From the NCBI GenBank assembly GCA_013824115.1, contig PNNG01000026.1, positions 1-64,000 of the forward strand: a stretch of 64,000 nt of DNA. The letters are read 5' to 3'. This stretch comes from Sphingobacteriaceae bacterium. Its GTDB lineage: Bacteria; Bacteroidota; Bacteroidia; UBA7662. The notes beneath the pieces were generated by a model that worked only from the letters and a program-made list of their open reading frames with translations, did not search any database and was not told the DNA's origin. The position numbers and the translations under genes were made by a program. Shown piece after piece: positions 17,027 through 26,040 of the stretch. Within the stretch, counting starts at the first letter, position 1, and each line of letters opens with the position of its first letter.

Positions 17027-18301
17027 ATGTATATCAACATTCCCGAAACCAATAAAACGCGCATAGTACTGGTAGGAGCTGGTTTTGGGGGGTTAATCCT
17101 TGCCAAAAAACTGAGCTTGCAGCATTACCAGGTGGTACTTATCGACCGACACAACTACCATACCTTCCAGCCTTTACTTTACCAGGTAGCTACTGGGGGA
17201 TTGGAACCGGGTTCGATAGCCCATCCATTGCGGAAATTCATAAAAAGTAGGCCCGAACTCATTTTACGCATTGCCGAAGTAACCCGCATAGAAGCAGCGG
17301 CTAAGGAAGTATATACCAGCATTGGCAAGCTGCATTACGATATTTTGATTTTAGCAACCGGAAGCAAAACCAATTTTTTTGGTCAAGAAAAGCTGCCCGA
17401 ATTTGCCATGCGCATGAAAACAGTGCCCCAGGCGCTCGACCTGCGTAGCATGATTTTGCAACATTTTGAGGAGGCTTTGCTCACTTCCGACCTGAAAGAG
17501 CGCGATGCACATACCACTTTTGTGGTGGTGGGTGCCGGGCCAACCGGTGTAGAAACTGCAGGCGCTTTGGGCGAGCTCAAAAAGCATGTATTGCCCCGCG
17601 ACTATCCTGAACTCGATTTGCGTCGCATGCAAATACACTTGGTAGAAGCCGGGCCACGCGTGCTTGCAGGCATGAGCGAGCAAGCCGGAAAACGGACCCT
17701 CGATTTTTTGAAAGAGCTGGATGTTCAAGTTTGGCTGGGACAGCCTGTGCAGGAATACGACGGGCAAACCGTACGTTTTGCATCGGGCAAAGAACTGCGT
17801 GCAGGCACGCTCATTTGGTCGGCCGGGGTCATTGGTGCCGCCCCCGAGGGCTTGCCCGATGAGGTGAAAGGCCGAGGTGGAAGGTTGCGGGTAGATACTT
17901 TTAACCGCGTGGAAGGTTTAGATGGGGTTTATGCCATTGGTGATTTGGCTTGGATGCCTACCAACGATTATCCAAATGGTCACCCCATGGTAGCCCCGGT
18001 GGCCATACAGCAAGCCAAACGGCTGGCCGACAATCTCAATAGACAAGTCAGCAAACAGCCCTTGAAGCCTTTTAAGTACTTCGACAAAGGGAGTATGGCT
18101 ACCATTGGCCGAAACCGCGCGGTGGTAGATATAGGAAAGGTACGATTCCAGGGCTTTTTTGCTTGGTTTGTGTGGATGTTCGTGCATTTGATGTCGATTG
18201 TAGGTTTTCGCAATAAAATGGTGGTCTTCGTTGATTGGTTTTGGAATTACATCAGCTACGACCGTGCCCTGCGACTCATTATCAGGCCCTTCAAACGATG
18301 A
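17027..18301 (+). CDS. ndh: Type-2 NADH:quinone oxidoreductase (NDH-2)
   Basis: A membrane-attached flavoprotein that passes electrons from NADH to quinone without proton pumping. From ATG 17027 it has 424 residues. The FAD-binding dinucleotide fold is RIVLVGAGFGGLILAKKL near 12-29, the NAD site is TFVVVGAGPTGVETAGALGE near 165-184, and the second FAD motif GVYAIGDLAW lies near 300-309. The C-terminal part has amphipathic or hydrophobic helices (FFAWFVWMFVHLMSIVGF) that anchor NDH-2 to the membrane. The next gene begins inside its stop codon (ATGA). Confidence 0.94.
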   Translation: MYINIPETNKTRIVLVGAGFGGLILAKKLSLQHYQVVLIDRHNYHTFQPLLYQVATGGLEPGSIAHPLRKFIKSRPELILRIAEVTRIEAAAKEVYTSIGKLHYDILILATGSKTNFFGQEKLPEFAMRMKTVPQALDLRSMILQHFEEALLTSDLKERDAHTTFVVVGAGPTGVETAGALGELKKHVLPRDYPELDLRRMQIHLVEAGPRVLAGMSEQAGKRTLDFLKELDVQVWLGQPVQEYDGQTVRFASGKELRAGTLIWSAGVIGAAPEGLPDEVKGRGGRLRVDTFNRVEGLDGVYAIGDLAWMPTNDYPNGHPMVAPVAIQQAKRLADNLNRQVSKQPLKPFKYFDKGSMATIGRNRAVVDIGKVRFQGFFAWFVWMFVHLMSIVGFRNKMVVFVDWFWNYISYDRALRLIIRPFKR

Positions 18302-18633
18302 GGACAGGACTGCTGTTTTTGCTGTTGCTCACGAGCTGCAGTGTCAGTAAGCCGGTTATTCCGGTTTGGCTTCATCAGAAATTACTACAAGCCGAGCGCA
18401 ATCCGAACAGCTACCTCGAAGTGTGGCAGTACGATTACCGGAATGAAAGGGTATATTATTTTATTCCGGCTTGCTGCGACCGCTTCACCGAGCTATTTAA
18501 TGCGCAAGGCAAGTTGGTTTGTTATCCGGCAGGCGGTATAACCGGACAAGGCGACGGCCGGTGTCGTAAATTTTTAACAGGCAGAAAAAACGGCGAATTG
18601 ATTTGGCGTCCTCGTGGTGCCACGGTTGATTAG
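18298..18633 (+). CDS. DUF6970-type small lipoprotein
   Basis: The 111-residue product starts at ATG 18298, overlapping the NDH-2 stop by four bases. The leader is a lipoprotein signal (LLLLTSC). The mature part carries the DUF6970 pattern: NPNSYLEVWQYDYRNERVYYF, then PACCDRFTELFNAQGKLVC, then GGITGQGDGRCRKF, with four conserved cysteines. Its role is unknown; the cysteine and Gly-Asp-Gly pattern suggests a compact disulfide-stabilised periplasmic domain. Coupling to NDH-2 may be incidental. Confidence 0.85.
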   Translation: MRTGLLFLLLLTSCSVSKPVIPVWLHQKLLQAERNPNSYLEVWQYDYRNERVYYFIPACCDRFTELFNAQGKLVCYPAGGITGQGDGRCRKFLTGRKNGELIWRPRGATVD

Positions 18634-18636
18634 TGC

Positions 18637-19326
18637 CTACCTCAACGAGCAGGCCAGCGTAGCAATGAGCACGCTGGCGCCCGCTTGTTGGAGGGGTCTT
18701 GCACAAGCTTCGAGGGTAGCACCGGTGGTAAGCACATCGTCGACCAGCAGAATGGTCTTATTCATCAAGCTACTTCCCTGAGCGCAAACGAATGCTTCCG
18801 ATACATTCTCCCAGCGTTCATAGCGGCCTTTTCGGGTTTGACTTTCGGTAAAGCTTTGTCGCAACAGCCATTTTTCGGCTACCGGGATGTGCATTGCCCG
18901 CGACATCCCATACGCCAACAAGGCGCTTTGGTTATAGCCGCGCATCTGTAGTTTTTTGGGGTGCAAGGGTACCGGAATCAAAGCATCGGCCGAAGAAAAA
19001 CGCGCTTCGTTTTGCAGTTCGCGGCCTACCAGTTCGCCGAGCCGCATGCCCACCTCTTGTTGGCCACTGTATTTGAGCTGGTGTAACAAATGCTGGGTGA
19101 TGCCGTTTTTGGTAAAGAATAGAAAAGAAGTGGCGGCCTTTACCTGGGTGCGACCCCAAAACAGCCGTTCAAGTGGGTTGTCGACTTGTTGATGGTACCT
19201 GGTGCGGGGCAAACGGTGTAAGCATTGCCAACACAAGTGGTTTTCGTGCCGGTGTAAATTGCGGCTGCAACCCAAGCAAAGGCGTGGATAAAAAAGGTCC
19301 GCAAGCGACATCAAAGGCTTCCACAT
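18637..19326 (-). CDS. comF: ComF family protein (phosphoribosyltransferase fold)
   Basis: A 229-residue ComF/GntX-like protein. The N-terminus carries a zinc-finger-like set of cysteines (Cys17, Cys20, Cys32, Cys35), and the C-terminal half is a type I phosphoribosyltransferase fold with the PRPP-binding loop VDDVLTTGAT at 195-204. In transforming bacteria ComF proteins support DNA uptake; in others the role is uncertain. It is convergent with the DUF6970 gene (gap 3 nt) and divergent from the PPIase operon, whose -7 box lies about 36 nt from its start codon. Confidence 0.9.
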   Translation of the reverse strand: MWKPLMSLADLFYPRLCLGCSRNLHRHENHLCWQCLHRLPRTRYHQQVDNPLERLFWGRTQVKAATSFLFFTKNGITQHLLHQLKYSGQQEVGMRLGELVGRELQNEARFSSADALIPVPLHPKKLQMRGYNQSALLAYGMSRAMHIPVAEKWLLRQSFTESQTRKGRYERWENVSEAFVCAQGSSLMNKTILLVDDVLTTGATLEACARPLQQAGASVLIATLACSLR

Positions 19327-19361
19327 TTTGCAAACCTAAGTCGCAAGTACCTATTAATCTC

Positions 19362-19369
19362 TATTTTTG
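19362..19369 (+). promoter_or_regulatory. Candidate -7 box of the PPIase operon
   Basis: TATTTTTG is a perfect TAnnTTTG match in the 101-nt gap between comF and the operon. No TTG is present at the usual 19-21 nt; the nearest is 31 nt upstream, so only the -7 element is supported. Confidence 0.45.
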
Positions 19370-19427
19370 CAAGTCTTCGAAAACAATTGCGCAAAAAGCA
19401 ACAGTGCAACAGAAAAAACGAAAGTAT

Positions 19428-21383
19428 ATGATGAAAAAAGGATGGCTTACAGGACTTTGTTTCCTGTTACTGGTAGGTTCAACGCAGGCACAAACCGACG
19501 ACCGGGTGCTCTTTTCGGTAAATGGCGATGCAGTGAGCGTGAACGAATTTTTGGGGGTTTACAACAAGAATAATTACAGCAAAAAAGCTCCCACCGCCGA
19601 GGACTTGAAAGAGTACCTCGAATTGTATATCCGTTTTAAGTTGAAAGTACAGGAAGCGTACGCACAAGGCTTAGATACCACCCAGAAATTCCGTCGTGAG
19701 CTCGACAACTACCGCAGTCAATTGGCGCAGCCTTATTTGCGTGACCGCGAAACCAACCAAGCGCTTTTACAAGAGGCTTATGAACGTACACGCACCGAGC
19801 GTCGTGCCAGTCACATCATGGTGAAGATCGAAGAGAATGCTTCGCCTGCCGACAGTTTAGCGGCCTACCGCAAGGCGCTGCAAATCAGAGAGCGTTTGGT
19901 AAAAGGAGAAGATTTTGCCAAGGTGGCCAAAGAAGTATCGGAAGACCCGTCGGCTAAAGACAATGCCGGTGATTTGGGCTTTTTCAGTGCGTTCCGCATG
20001 ATTTACGCTTTTGAAGACATGGCCTATAAAATCAAGGTGGGACAAATGTCGCCCGTTTTCCGCACCCAGTTTGGTTACCATATTTTGAAAGTAACTGGCG
20101 AGCGTCCGGCCCGTGGCGAAATCAGGGTAGCGCACCTCATGTTGGTGATTAAAAACAGCGACAACGATTCGGTACGGCAGCAAACCGAGCGTCGCATTCG
20201 CGAGATCAGTCGCCGCATCAAAGCCGGTGAAAACTTCGAGCAATTGGTAGCCCAATACAGCGAAGATCCCAGCTCATCGCAGTCGCAGGGCCTATTGCCT
20301 TATTTTGGAACAGGCCGCATGGTGCCCGAGTTTGAAGAAGCCGCTTATGCCCTCAAGAACAATGGTGATATTTCTGAGCCGATTCTCACTTCTTACGGAT
20401 GGCATATTTTGAAGCGTATTGATTTGCGCGAGATTGCCAGCTTTGAACAGGCCAAAGCCGATTTGGAAGGCCGCATCGCGCGTGATAGTCGGGCCAATGT
20501 GAACAAGTCGAACTTGCTCAACAAATTGAAAAAGGAATACAAATTCACCGAATTCCCCAAAGCGAGGGCAGCGGTTTATGCTACGGTGGTCGACACGGCC
20601 TATCGCAATGGCAGTTGGCAAGCGCCAAGCTTCCCCAAAGACGAGGTGGTTTTCGGCTTTGCAGGCAAACAGATCAAGCAAAGTGAACTGGCCACTTTTT
20701 TAAAGAGTCAATCGGCTTTGTTAATGTCGGCCGACCTCGCCATCTTCCTGGACCGCAGCTACCAGAAATTGGTGGATGACCAGCTATTGGCTTACGAGGA
20801 TACGCGTTTGGAAGATAAACATCCTGATTTTAAGGCCTTGATGAAAGAGTACCGGGAGGGTATCCTGCTTTTCGATTTGACCGACCAAATGGTATGGTCG
20901 AAGGCAGTTACCGATACACAAGGACTGGATGCTTTCTACGAAACACAAAAAGACAAATACCTGTACAAAGAGCGGTTAGACGCGGAAGTGTTCACTTGTA
21001 TTGACGAAAAAACAGCCAAATCGCTCCGCAAAGATTTAGGTAGCCGTAAAAACACCCATGAAAAGCTGTTGGCCAAATACAACAAGAGCAATCCATTGAC
21101 CTTGAAAATCAATAGCGGCAAGTTTGAGCGTGGCGCTTTACCTGTGCTTGAGCCATTGGCATGGAAGCCAGGTACTTCGGATGTGATTGCGCACAACGGC
21201 CAATTTGTGGTAGTGCGCATGCGTGAAGTGCTGGTGCCCTCGCCCAAGCCCTTGAATGAAGTGCGTGGCTTGGTAACCAGCGACTACCAGCAGTTTCTCG
21301 AAAAGGAATGGTTGCGCGAGCTCGAAGGCAAATACCGCGTGGTGATTAACCGCGAAACCTTCAACAGCATTTTGCCTCAATAA
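19428..21383 (+). CDS. Periplasmic peptidyl-prolyl isomerase with two parvulin domains
   Basis: An envelope chaperone/foldase of SurA/PrsA type, 651 residues. The start at ATG 19428 (or 19431) gives a signal peptide ending GSTQAQ; upstream in-frame codons overlap comF and are discarded. A SurA-N-like helical region (about 25-125) is followed by two rotamase domains, 127-223 (ASHIMVKIE to HILKVTG) and 233-331 (VAHLMLVIK to HILKRID), and a long C-terminal region of about 320 residues. It is the first gene of a run in which each next gene abuts or overlaps the last, including a second two-parvulin protein. Confidence 0.93.
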   Translation: MMKKGWLTGLCFLLLVGSTQAQTDDRVLFSVNGDAVSVNEFLGVYNKNNYSKKAPTAEDLKEYLELYIRFKLKVQEAYAQGLDTTQKFRRELDNYRSQLAQPYLRDRETNQALLQEAYERTRTERRASHIMVKIEENASPADSLAAYRKALQIRERLVKGEDFAKVAKEVSEDPSAKDNAGDLGFFSAFRMIYAFEDMAYKIKVGQMSPVFRTQFGYHILKVTGERPARGEIRVAHLMLVIKNSDNDSVRQQTERRIREISRRIKAGENFEQLVAQYSEDPSSSQSQGLLPYFGTGRMVPEFEEAAYALKNNGDISEPILTSYGWHILKRIDLREIASFEQAKADLEGRIARDSRANVNKSNLLNKLKKEYKFTEFPKARAAVYATVVDTAYRNGSWQAPSFPKDEVVFGFAGKQIKQSELATFLKSQSALLMSADLAIFLDRSYQKLVDDQLLAYEDTRLEDKHPDFKALMKEYREGILLFDLTDQMVWSKAVTDTQGLDAFYETQKDKYLYKERLDAEVFTCIDEKTAKSLRKDLGSRKNTHEKLLAKYNKSNPLTLKINSGKFERGALPVLEPLAWKPGTSDVIAHNGQFVVVRMREVLVPSPKPLNEVRGLVTSDYQQFLEKEWLRELEGKYRVVINRETFNSILPQ

Positions 21384-22235
21384 GTGAAAACCCTGCGTGC
21401 CATAGCTTTGATGTGGTTGCTGGCTGGCTGTCGATTTTTTGGCAGCGAAGAGCCAGGCAAACAGGCTGTGGCACGCGTGGGCAATTATTTTCTTTATGCT
21501 TCTAATTTGCAAGGCTTGGTGCCCGAAGGCAGCGATTTGGAAGACAGTATAGAAATTACCAAGGCCTATATCGACAATTGGGTGCGGAGGCATTTGATAT
21601 TGATGGAAGCCGAATCGCAATTGTCGGCCGAGCAAAAGGATGTAAGCCAAAAGCTGGAGGAGTATCGCCAAAGTTTGTTGCAATACCGCATTGAAAACGA
21701 GGTCATTGCTCCTTTGATGGACACCCTGGTAGATGCCGATTTGGTGCTCACCTATTATAAAGCCAATAAATCGCAATTGGCATTACGCAGGCCTTTGTTG
21801 ATGGCGCGATTTATCAAACTCGATCGAGATGCGCCTCGTTTGGATTTTGCGAAAAGTTTGATGCGGGGTCGTCGCCCACGTGATTTTAAGGAGCTCGAAG
21901 AATATTGCTTTCAGTATGCTGCACAATTTCAATTGGTGGATACCAGTTGGATGTATGTAGATGAAGTAATGCGGGGAACACCCAACGAAATCTTCCAGGC
22001 TTTTGATTTTAACAACAAAGGTGTGGTGCAAGAAAGAACCGACTCCCTATACCGTTACGTATTGCTGGTACGCGATTACAAAGCTGTTGGTGAAGTACCG
22101 CCTTTGGCCTTTGAAGCTGAGAATATTCGCAGTTTGATTTTGTTGCAAAGACGACAGGAGTTTATTGAACGTTATTACAAGGACCTTTATAAAAGGTCGC
22201 TCGAAGAGAAGAAATATGAGATTTTTACCCCATAA
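21384..22235 (+). CDS. SurA-N-like lipoprotein without a PPIase domain
   Basis: The 283-residue lipoprotein starts with GTG immediately after the preceding stop (lipobox LAGC, Cys16). The sequence resembles the chaperone part of SurA-like proteins: an AVARVGNYFLYASNLQGLVP opening like other SurA_N domains, then helical WVRRHLILMEAESQLSAEQ, and a C-terminal helix. No parvulin motifs (such as the HIL...GGxLG-type core) are present, so it should be a chaperone-only member. This gene arrangement, a PPIase-less lipoprotein between two parvulin proteins, recurs in Bacteroidota. Confidence 0.85.
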   Translation: MKTLRAIALMWLLAGCRFFGSEEPGKQAVARVGNYFLYASNLQGLVPEGSDLEDSIEITKAYIDNWVRRHLILMEAESQLSAEQKDVSQKLEEYRQSLLQYRIENEVIAPLMDTLVDADLVLTYYKANKSQLALRRPLLMARFIKLDRDAPRLDFAKSLMRGRRPRDFKELEEYCFQYAAQFQLVDTSWMYVDEVMRGTPNEIFQAFDFNNKGVVQERTDSLYRYVLLVRDYKAVGEVPPLAFEAENIRSLILLQRRQEFIERYYKDLYKRSLEEKKYEIFTP

Positions 22236-23583
22236 GCAGCCCTGGATTCTGGCTGTTGGCCTTTTTTTACTATTGGGGCCTACTTTTATGGCCCTTGGTC
22301 AACCTGCCCGTTCCTCTAAGGTGGATGGTATTGTGGCTGTGGTGGGCGACAAAATTATTTTGAAGTCGGAAGTAGAGGCCGAATACTCGAATTGGTTGCA
22401 GCAGGGCAATGAAGCTGACGCATCGATGCGCTGCGTCATACTCGATCAAATGCTTACCAATAAACTGATGATTCGACAGGCCGAATTCGACTCTTTGGAA
22501 GTAAGCGATGAGGAAATTGACCAGCAAATCGATCGCCGCTTGCGCTATTTTATCAGCATGGTTGGAAGCCGCGAGAAGCTCGAAGAGTTCTACGGAAAGA
22601 CCATGGTGGAGATCAAAGAGGAATTTAAACCGCAAATCAAAGAGCTGATTCTTGCACAGAAAATGCAGGAGAAAATCACCTCAGGCGTAAATATTTCACC
22701 ACGCGAGGTGCAAGATTATTTTGCAAAGATTCCTACCGATAGCATTCCTTATTTCGATGCAGAGGTGGAGTTGGGACAAATCGTGATGTTTCCAGAAGTG
22801 GGGCCGGTTCAAAAAGAATTTACCATTGAAAAGCTGAACGACATCCGAGGCCGTATTTTAAAGGGGGAGAATTTCGCTACCCTGGCCATATTGTATTCCG
22901 AAGACCCGGGTTCGGCCAAAGAAGGTGGAAGTTTGGGCTTTTTCGGTAGGGGCGATATGGTGCCTGAGTTTGAGGCAGTGGCATTTAAACTGCGCCCAGG
23001 GGAGGTTTCGCAAGTGATTCGCACCAAGTTTGGCTATCATATTTTACAATTGGTAGAGCGTCGGGGCGACCGGGTGCATTGCCGACACATTCTGATCAAG
23101 CCCCCGGTAGGAACCCGCGAATTAGAAGCATCGCGACGCAAGTTAGATTCAATACGCATTGAAATCCAAGCAGGAAACCTTGCTTTTATAGATGCGGTAC
23201 GCAAGTTTTCGAACGACGATGAATCAAAAACCAACGGTGGTATGTTGATGAACGACAATGCGGGCTCCAACAGTTTTACCATCGATCAGCTTACGCCCGA
23301 TATTTATTTCGCTATCGACAAGCTCAAGCCAGGGGAACTCAGTGATCCACAGCCGTACAGTGCGTCCGACGGTACCAGGGGTTTCAGGGTATTTTATCTC
23401 AAAAGCCGTACGAGTCCGCATCAAGCCAATTTGAACGACGACTACGCCCGCATACAAACCGCCGCGCTCAATTTAAAGCGCATCGAACGCATGCAGGATT
23501 GGTTTATGAAAGCAAAAACGCGTACCTTCATCAAAATTGACGTTGAATTTGCGGCTTGCGATAACCTGCGCCGCTGGCAGTAA
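22216..23583 (+). CDS. surA: SurA-like periplasmic peptidyl-prolyl isomerase
   Basis: From ATG 22216 (20 nt inside the upstream gene) the protein has 455 residues and a signal peptide near 1-29. The SurA N-terminal domain is typical: VDGIVAVVGDKIILKSEVE (36-54) followed by LTNKLMIRQAE. Two parvulin domains follow, about 183-281 (ELGQIVMFP ... FGYHILQLVE, with GGSLGFFGRGDMVPEFE) and about 288-392 (HCRHILIKPP onward). SurA guides outer-membrane proteins through the periplasm to the BAM complex. The gene closes the chaperone part of the operon. Confidence 0.94.
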   Translation: MRFLPHKQPWILAVGLFLLLGPTFMALGQPARSSKVDGIVAVVGDKIILKSEVEAEYSNWLQQGNEADASMRCVILDQMLTNKLMIRQAEFDSLEVSDEEIDQQIDRRLRYFISMVGSREKLEEFYGKTMVEIKEEFKPQIKELILAQKMQEKITSGVNISPREVQDYFAKIPTDSIPYFDAEVELGQIVMFPEVGPVQKEFTIEKLNDIRGRILKGENFATLAILYSEDPGSAKEGGSLGFFGRGDMVPEFEAVAFKLRPGEVSQVIRTKFGYHILQLVERRGDRVHCRHILIKPPVGTRELEASRRKLDSIRIEIQAGNLAFIDAVRKFSNDDESKTNGGMLMNDNAGSNSFTIDQLTPDIYFAIDKLKPGELSDPQPYSASDGTRGFRVFYLKSRTSPHQANLNDDYARIQTAALNLKRIERMQDWFMKAKTRTFIKIDVEFAACDNLRRWQ

Positions 23584-23597
23584 TTACAAAATAAACT

Positions 23598-24293
23598 ATG
23601 ATAAAGCTTTTGAAAGCTACTCTTTTGGTGGCCTTATGCGGCTTAATGGCTTGCGAATCATCGGAGCCCAAGGTAGAAAACAAAGTCGACGCCAATGGTC
23701 GTCTCATGGAAGGCGTTTCGGTGAACTACCATGGCAATGGCAAAGTGCAGAACGAGGTTCCTGTGAAGGAGGGAAGGCGCTACGGTGAGGCCAAAGAATA
23801 CTATGAGAGCGGTACGTTGGCCGCCACCATCGAATACAAAGACGATGTTAAGAATGGCTGGTCGCGCTGGTACTACCCCGACGGCATTTTGTACCAAGAG
23901 GCTCAGTTTACCGACAATATGAAAAACGGTATGGAGAAGAAGTACCACAACACGGGCGAATTGATGGCGGTATTGAAGTGGAAGAATGGAGAAGCTTTGC
24001 CCGGACTCAAGGAGTACCAGCCCGATGGTAGAGAGGTAAAGCAACCTGAGATAAGGGCACAGCTCAAAGGCAACCAATTGGAGGTGCGTTTGAGCAATGG
24101 CAGTAGCCAAGTACAGTTTTATGAGGGTTTATTGGGCGATGATGAATTTTTGGATCCTGCCAAACACCCGGTGCTCGAAACTGTTGATGGAGTAGCGCGT
24201 TTGCCTTGGAAAGGACAGCCGGTACATGTGATTGCCAGCCGGAAGAGCAACCTCAAAAACCCCCAATTGCTTCGCTATACCCACAATCCCTGA
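23598..24293 (+). CDS. MORN/YwqK-type repeat lipoprotein
   Basis: The 231-residue lipoprotein has a lipobox GLMAC (Cys19). Residues 35-140 carry four or so MORN-like beta-hairpin repeats of the YwqK type, for example GEAKEYYESGTLAATIEYKD, GWSRWYYPDGILYQEAQF and GMEKKYHNTGELMAVLKWK. The rest (about 150-231) is unrecognised. YwqK-type proteins are sometimes annotated as antitoxins, but in Bacteroidota they are mostly secreted or surface repeat proteins and no toxin gene is adjacent. It lies 14 nt after surA and its stop overlaps the next start. Confidence 0.85.
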   Translation: MIKLLKATLLVALCGLMACESSEPKVENKVDANGRLMEGVSVNYHGNGKVQNEVPVKEGRRYGEAKEYYESGTLAATIEYKDDVKNGWSRWYYPDGILYQEAQFTDNMKNGMEKKYHNTGELMAVLKWKNGEALPGLKEYQPDGREVKQPEIRAQLKGNQLEVRLSNGSSQVQFYEGLLGDDEFLDPAKHPVLETVDGVARLPWKGQPVHVIASRKSNLKNPQLLRYTHNP

Positions 24294-25072
24294 TGCTCTA
24301 TTTTAAAACACATCAGTTAGAAACCGATGCTCCTTGGGTGGTTTTTATCCATGGGGCTGGGGGTAATTCGGCCATATGGTACCGACAGGTGCGGGCATTT
24401 CAGGCACATTTTAACCTGCTGTTGGTGGATCTGCGTGGACATGGACGTTCACCCGGTGCTGCCGAAAATCAGACCAATTATTCGTTCGATACCATTGCCA
24501 ACGATGTGTTTGAGGTGCTCGACCACCTACAAATCCGCAGTGCGCATTTCATCGGCATTTCGCTCGGCACCATTATCATCCGCCAAATGGCCGAAATGCA
24601 GCCAAACAGGGTAAGCAGCATGGTATTGGCCGGTGCCATTGCCAAGCTCGATTTGCGCGGTAAGTTCTTTGTGAGTTTGGGTAACGCCTTCAAAGGGGTG
24701 ATGCCCTTCATGTGGCTTTACAAGTTGTTTGCATGGGTCATCATGCCACGTAAAAACCACGCCGAATCACGCAACTTCTTCATTCGCGAGGCTCAAAAGC
24801 TGGCGCAGAAGGAGTTTTTGCGCTGGTACAAATTAACCGGACAGCTCACGCCCCTGCTACGTCGTTTTGAAGCCAAATTGCCCGAAATTCCTACCCTGTA
24901 CGTGATGGGCGACGAAGACCATATGTTTTTGCCCACGGTACAAAACATGGTGGCCAAGGCGCATCACGCTACCCTCGAGGTAATTGAACGTTGCGGACAT
25001 GTGGTTACCATTGAGCAGCCGCAGCTATTCAATGAGCGGGCCATTCGCTTTCTCCGTCAGTTGCCGGCTTAG
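24293..25072 (+). CDS. Alpha/beta-hydrolase fold protein
   Basis: From ATG 24293 (overlapping the previous stop, TGATG) the protein has 259 residues with no signal peptide. The oxyanion HGAGG motif is at 20-24, the nucleophile elbow is G88-I-S90-L-G92, the acid is probably Asp207 or Asp209 (MGDEDHMF), and the histidine is His236 in CGHVV. This is a standard catalytic triad; the substrate is unknown. It is the last gene of the PPIase operon and ends convergent to the acidic-protein gene, whose stop overlaps by four bases. Confidence 0.9.
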   Translation: MLYFKTHQLETDAPWVVFIHGAGGNSAIWYRQVRAFQAHFNLLLVDLRGHGRSPGAAENQTNYSFDTIANDVFEVLDHLQIRSAHFIGISLGTIIIRQMAEMQPNRVSSMVLAGAIAKLDLRGKFFVSLGNAFKGVMPFMWLYKLFAWVIMPRKNHAESRNFFIREAQKLAQKEFLRWYKLTGQLTPLLRRFEAKLPEIPTLYVMGDEDHMFLPTVQNMVAKAHHATLEVIERCGHVVTIEQPQLFNERAIRFLRQLPA

Positions 25073-25959
25073 GCTTGGGGAGCGAACCTCCTGAAAATGA
25101 GGTGCAGGAAGCTCACAGCCGCTTCTGTTTCCAAATCCCACTGATACACCGGGAGTAACTTTTCAGCAAGGATGTTTTCGGCCTCTTGCAAGGTGTTGCT
25201 GGCATTGAGTTGCTCAATCGCATCGGCATAAGCCAAGTGGTCGTTGTTGAAGAGCTCGCGTATAAACAGGAATTTTTCGTTTAGACCAATGCCCGATTTG
25301 AGGTCATCGATGGGCTTGAGTTTGAGGTGGGCCATTACCAATTGGCTATCGCCGTTTTTCTGCAAAATGCCGCTGAGCGAAAAGGCCACCGAGCGGGCTG
25401 CGGGTGCTACGGCTGCAGGCGCCGGGGCGGTCACTGCTGCAACTTCAACGGGTTGAGGGGCTTCGGTAATTGCTTCCACTTCCTCCGTTGGTTCGGGTGC
25501 AGCCGACGCCTCTTCTATCGCTTCCGGCTGTTCATCTGTTTTGTCGGTCACCTGAAGTTGGATGTCTAATTCCACTTCCTTGCCGCTTTCCAAAGCCTCT
25601 TCCACGGCTTCTTCCACCACTTCGGCCAGTTGTTCCATCACCTCCTCGGTTACCGCCGCAACTTGCTCATGCAAAGCAATTGACTGCATTTCTGGCTCAG
25701 GCGCTACCACTGCAACGGGTTCTGTGGCTGTTGGCTCGGGCGTAACCTCTAATTGGGGTGCAGCTTCTGGCGCTGCTACCACCCCTTTGGGTGCCGCCAC
25801 CGGCCAATCGAGCAAACGGGCGTACAACTGCTGCATCTCTGCTAAAAGCAAATCGCGTTCAATGGCGGTGAGGCTTTGTTCCTGGGCCATTTGTTGAACG
25901 GTACGCGACAAATCACGAAAAACTTGCAGCAGGGTGGTGGTTGGCTCGTTGTTGTGCAT
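25069..25959 (-). CDS. Acidic Pro/Glu-rich protein with a conserved C-terminal domain
   Basis: The 296-residue protein has no signal peptide. Its N-terminal 50 residues are helical. The middle (about 60-200) is low-complexity, rich in Ala/Pro/Glu/Val, and should be disordered and strongly acidic. The C-terminal 90 residues form a compact helical domain (LKPIDDLKSGIGLNEKFLFI, then NNDHLAYADAIEQLN and FLHLIFRRF) that I believe is a conserved Bacteroidota domain, without a known function. It is monocistronic, convergent with the hydrolase gene and divergent from tdk. Confidence 0.85.
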   Translation of the reverse strand: MHNNEPTTTLLQVFRDLSRTVQQMAQEQSLTAIERDLLLAEMQQLYARLLDWPVAAPKGVVAAPEAAPQLEVTPEPTATEPVAVVAPEPEMQSIALHEQVAAVTEEVMEQLAEVVEEAVEEALESGKEVELDIQLQVTDKTDEQPEAIEEASAAPEPTEEVEAITEAPQPVEVAAVTAPAPAAVAPAARSVAFSLSGILQKNGDSQLVMAHLKLKPIDDLKSGIGLNEKFLFIRELFNNDHLAYADAIEQLNASNTLQEAENILAEKLLPVYQWDLETEAAVSFLHLIFRRFAPQA

Positions 25960-26040
25960 GGCTACTTTTATGGGAGATGGAAATGACTATTTTTGTGCGT
26001 TGACACGAAGGTACGGCCTTCTGTACGAATCCAAAAAAAC

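Noticed and set aside
23598-24293. YwqK-type protein as an antitoxin
   Set aside because: It is a lipoprotein with repeats in a chaperone operon and has no adjacent toxin gene.
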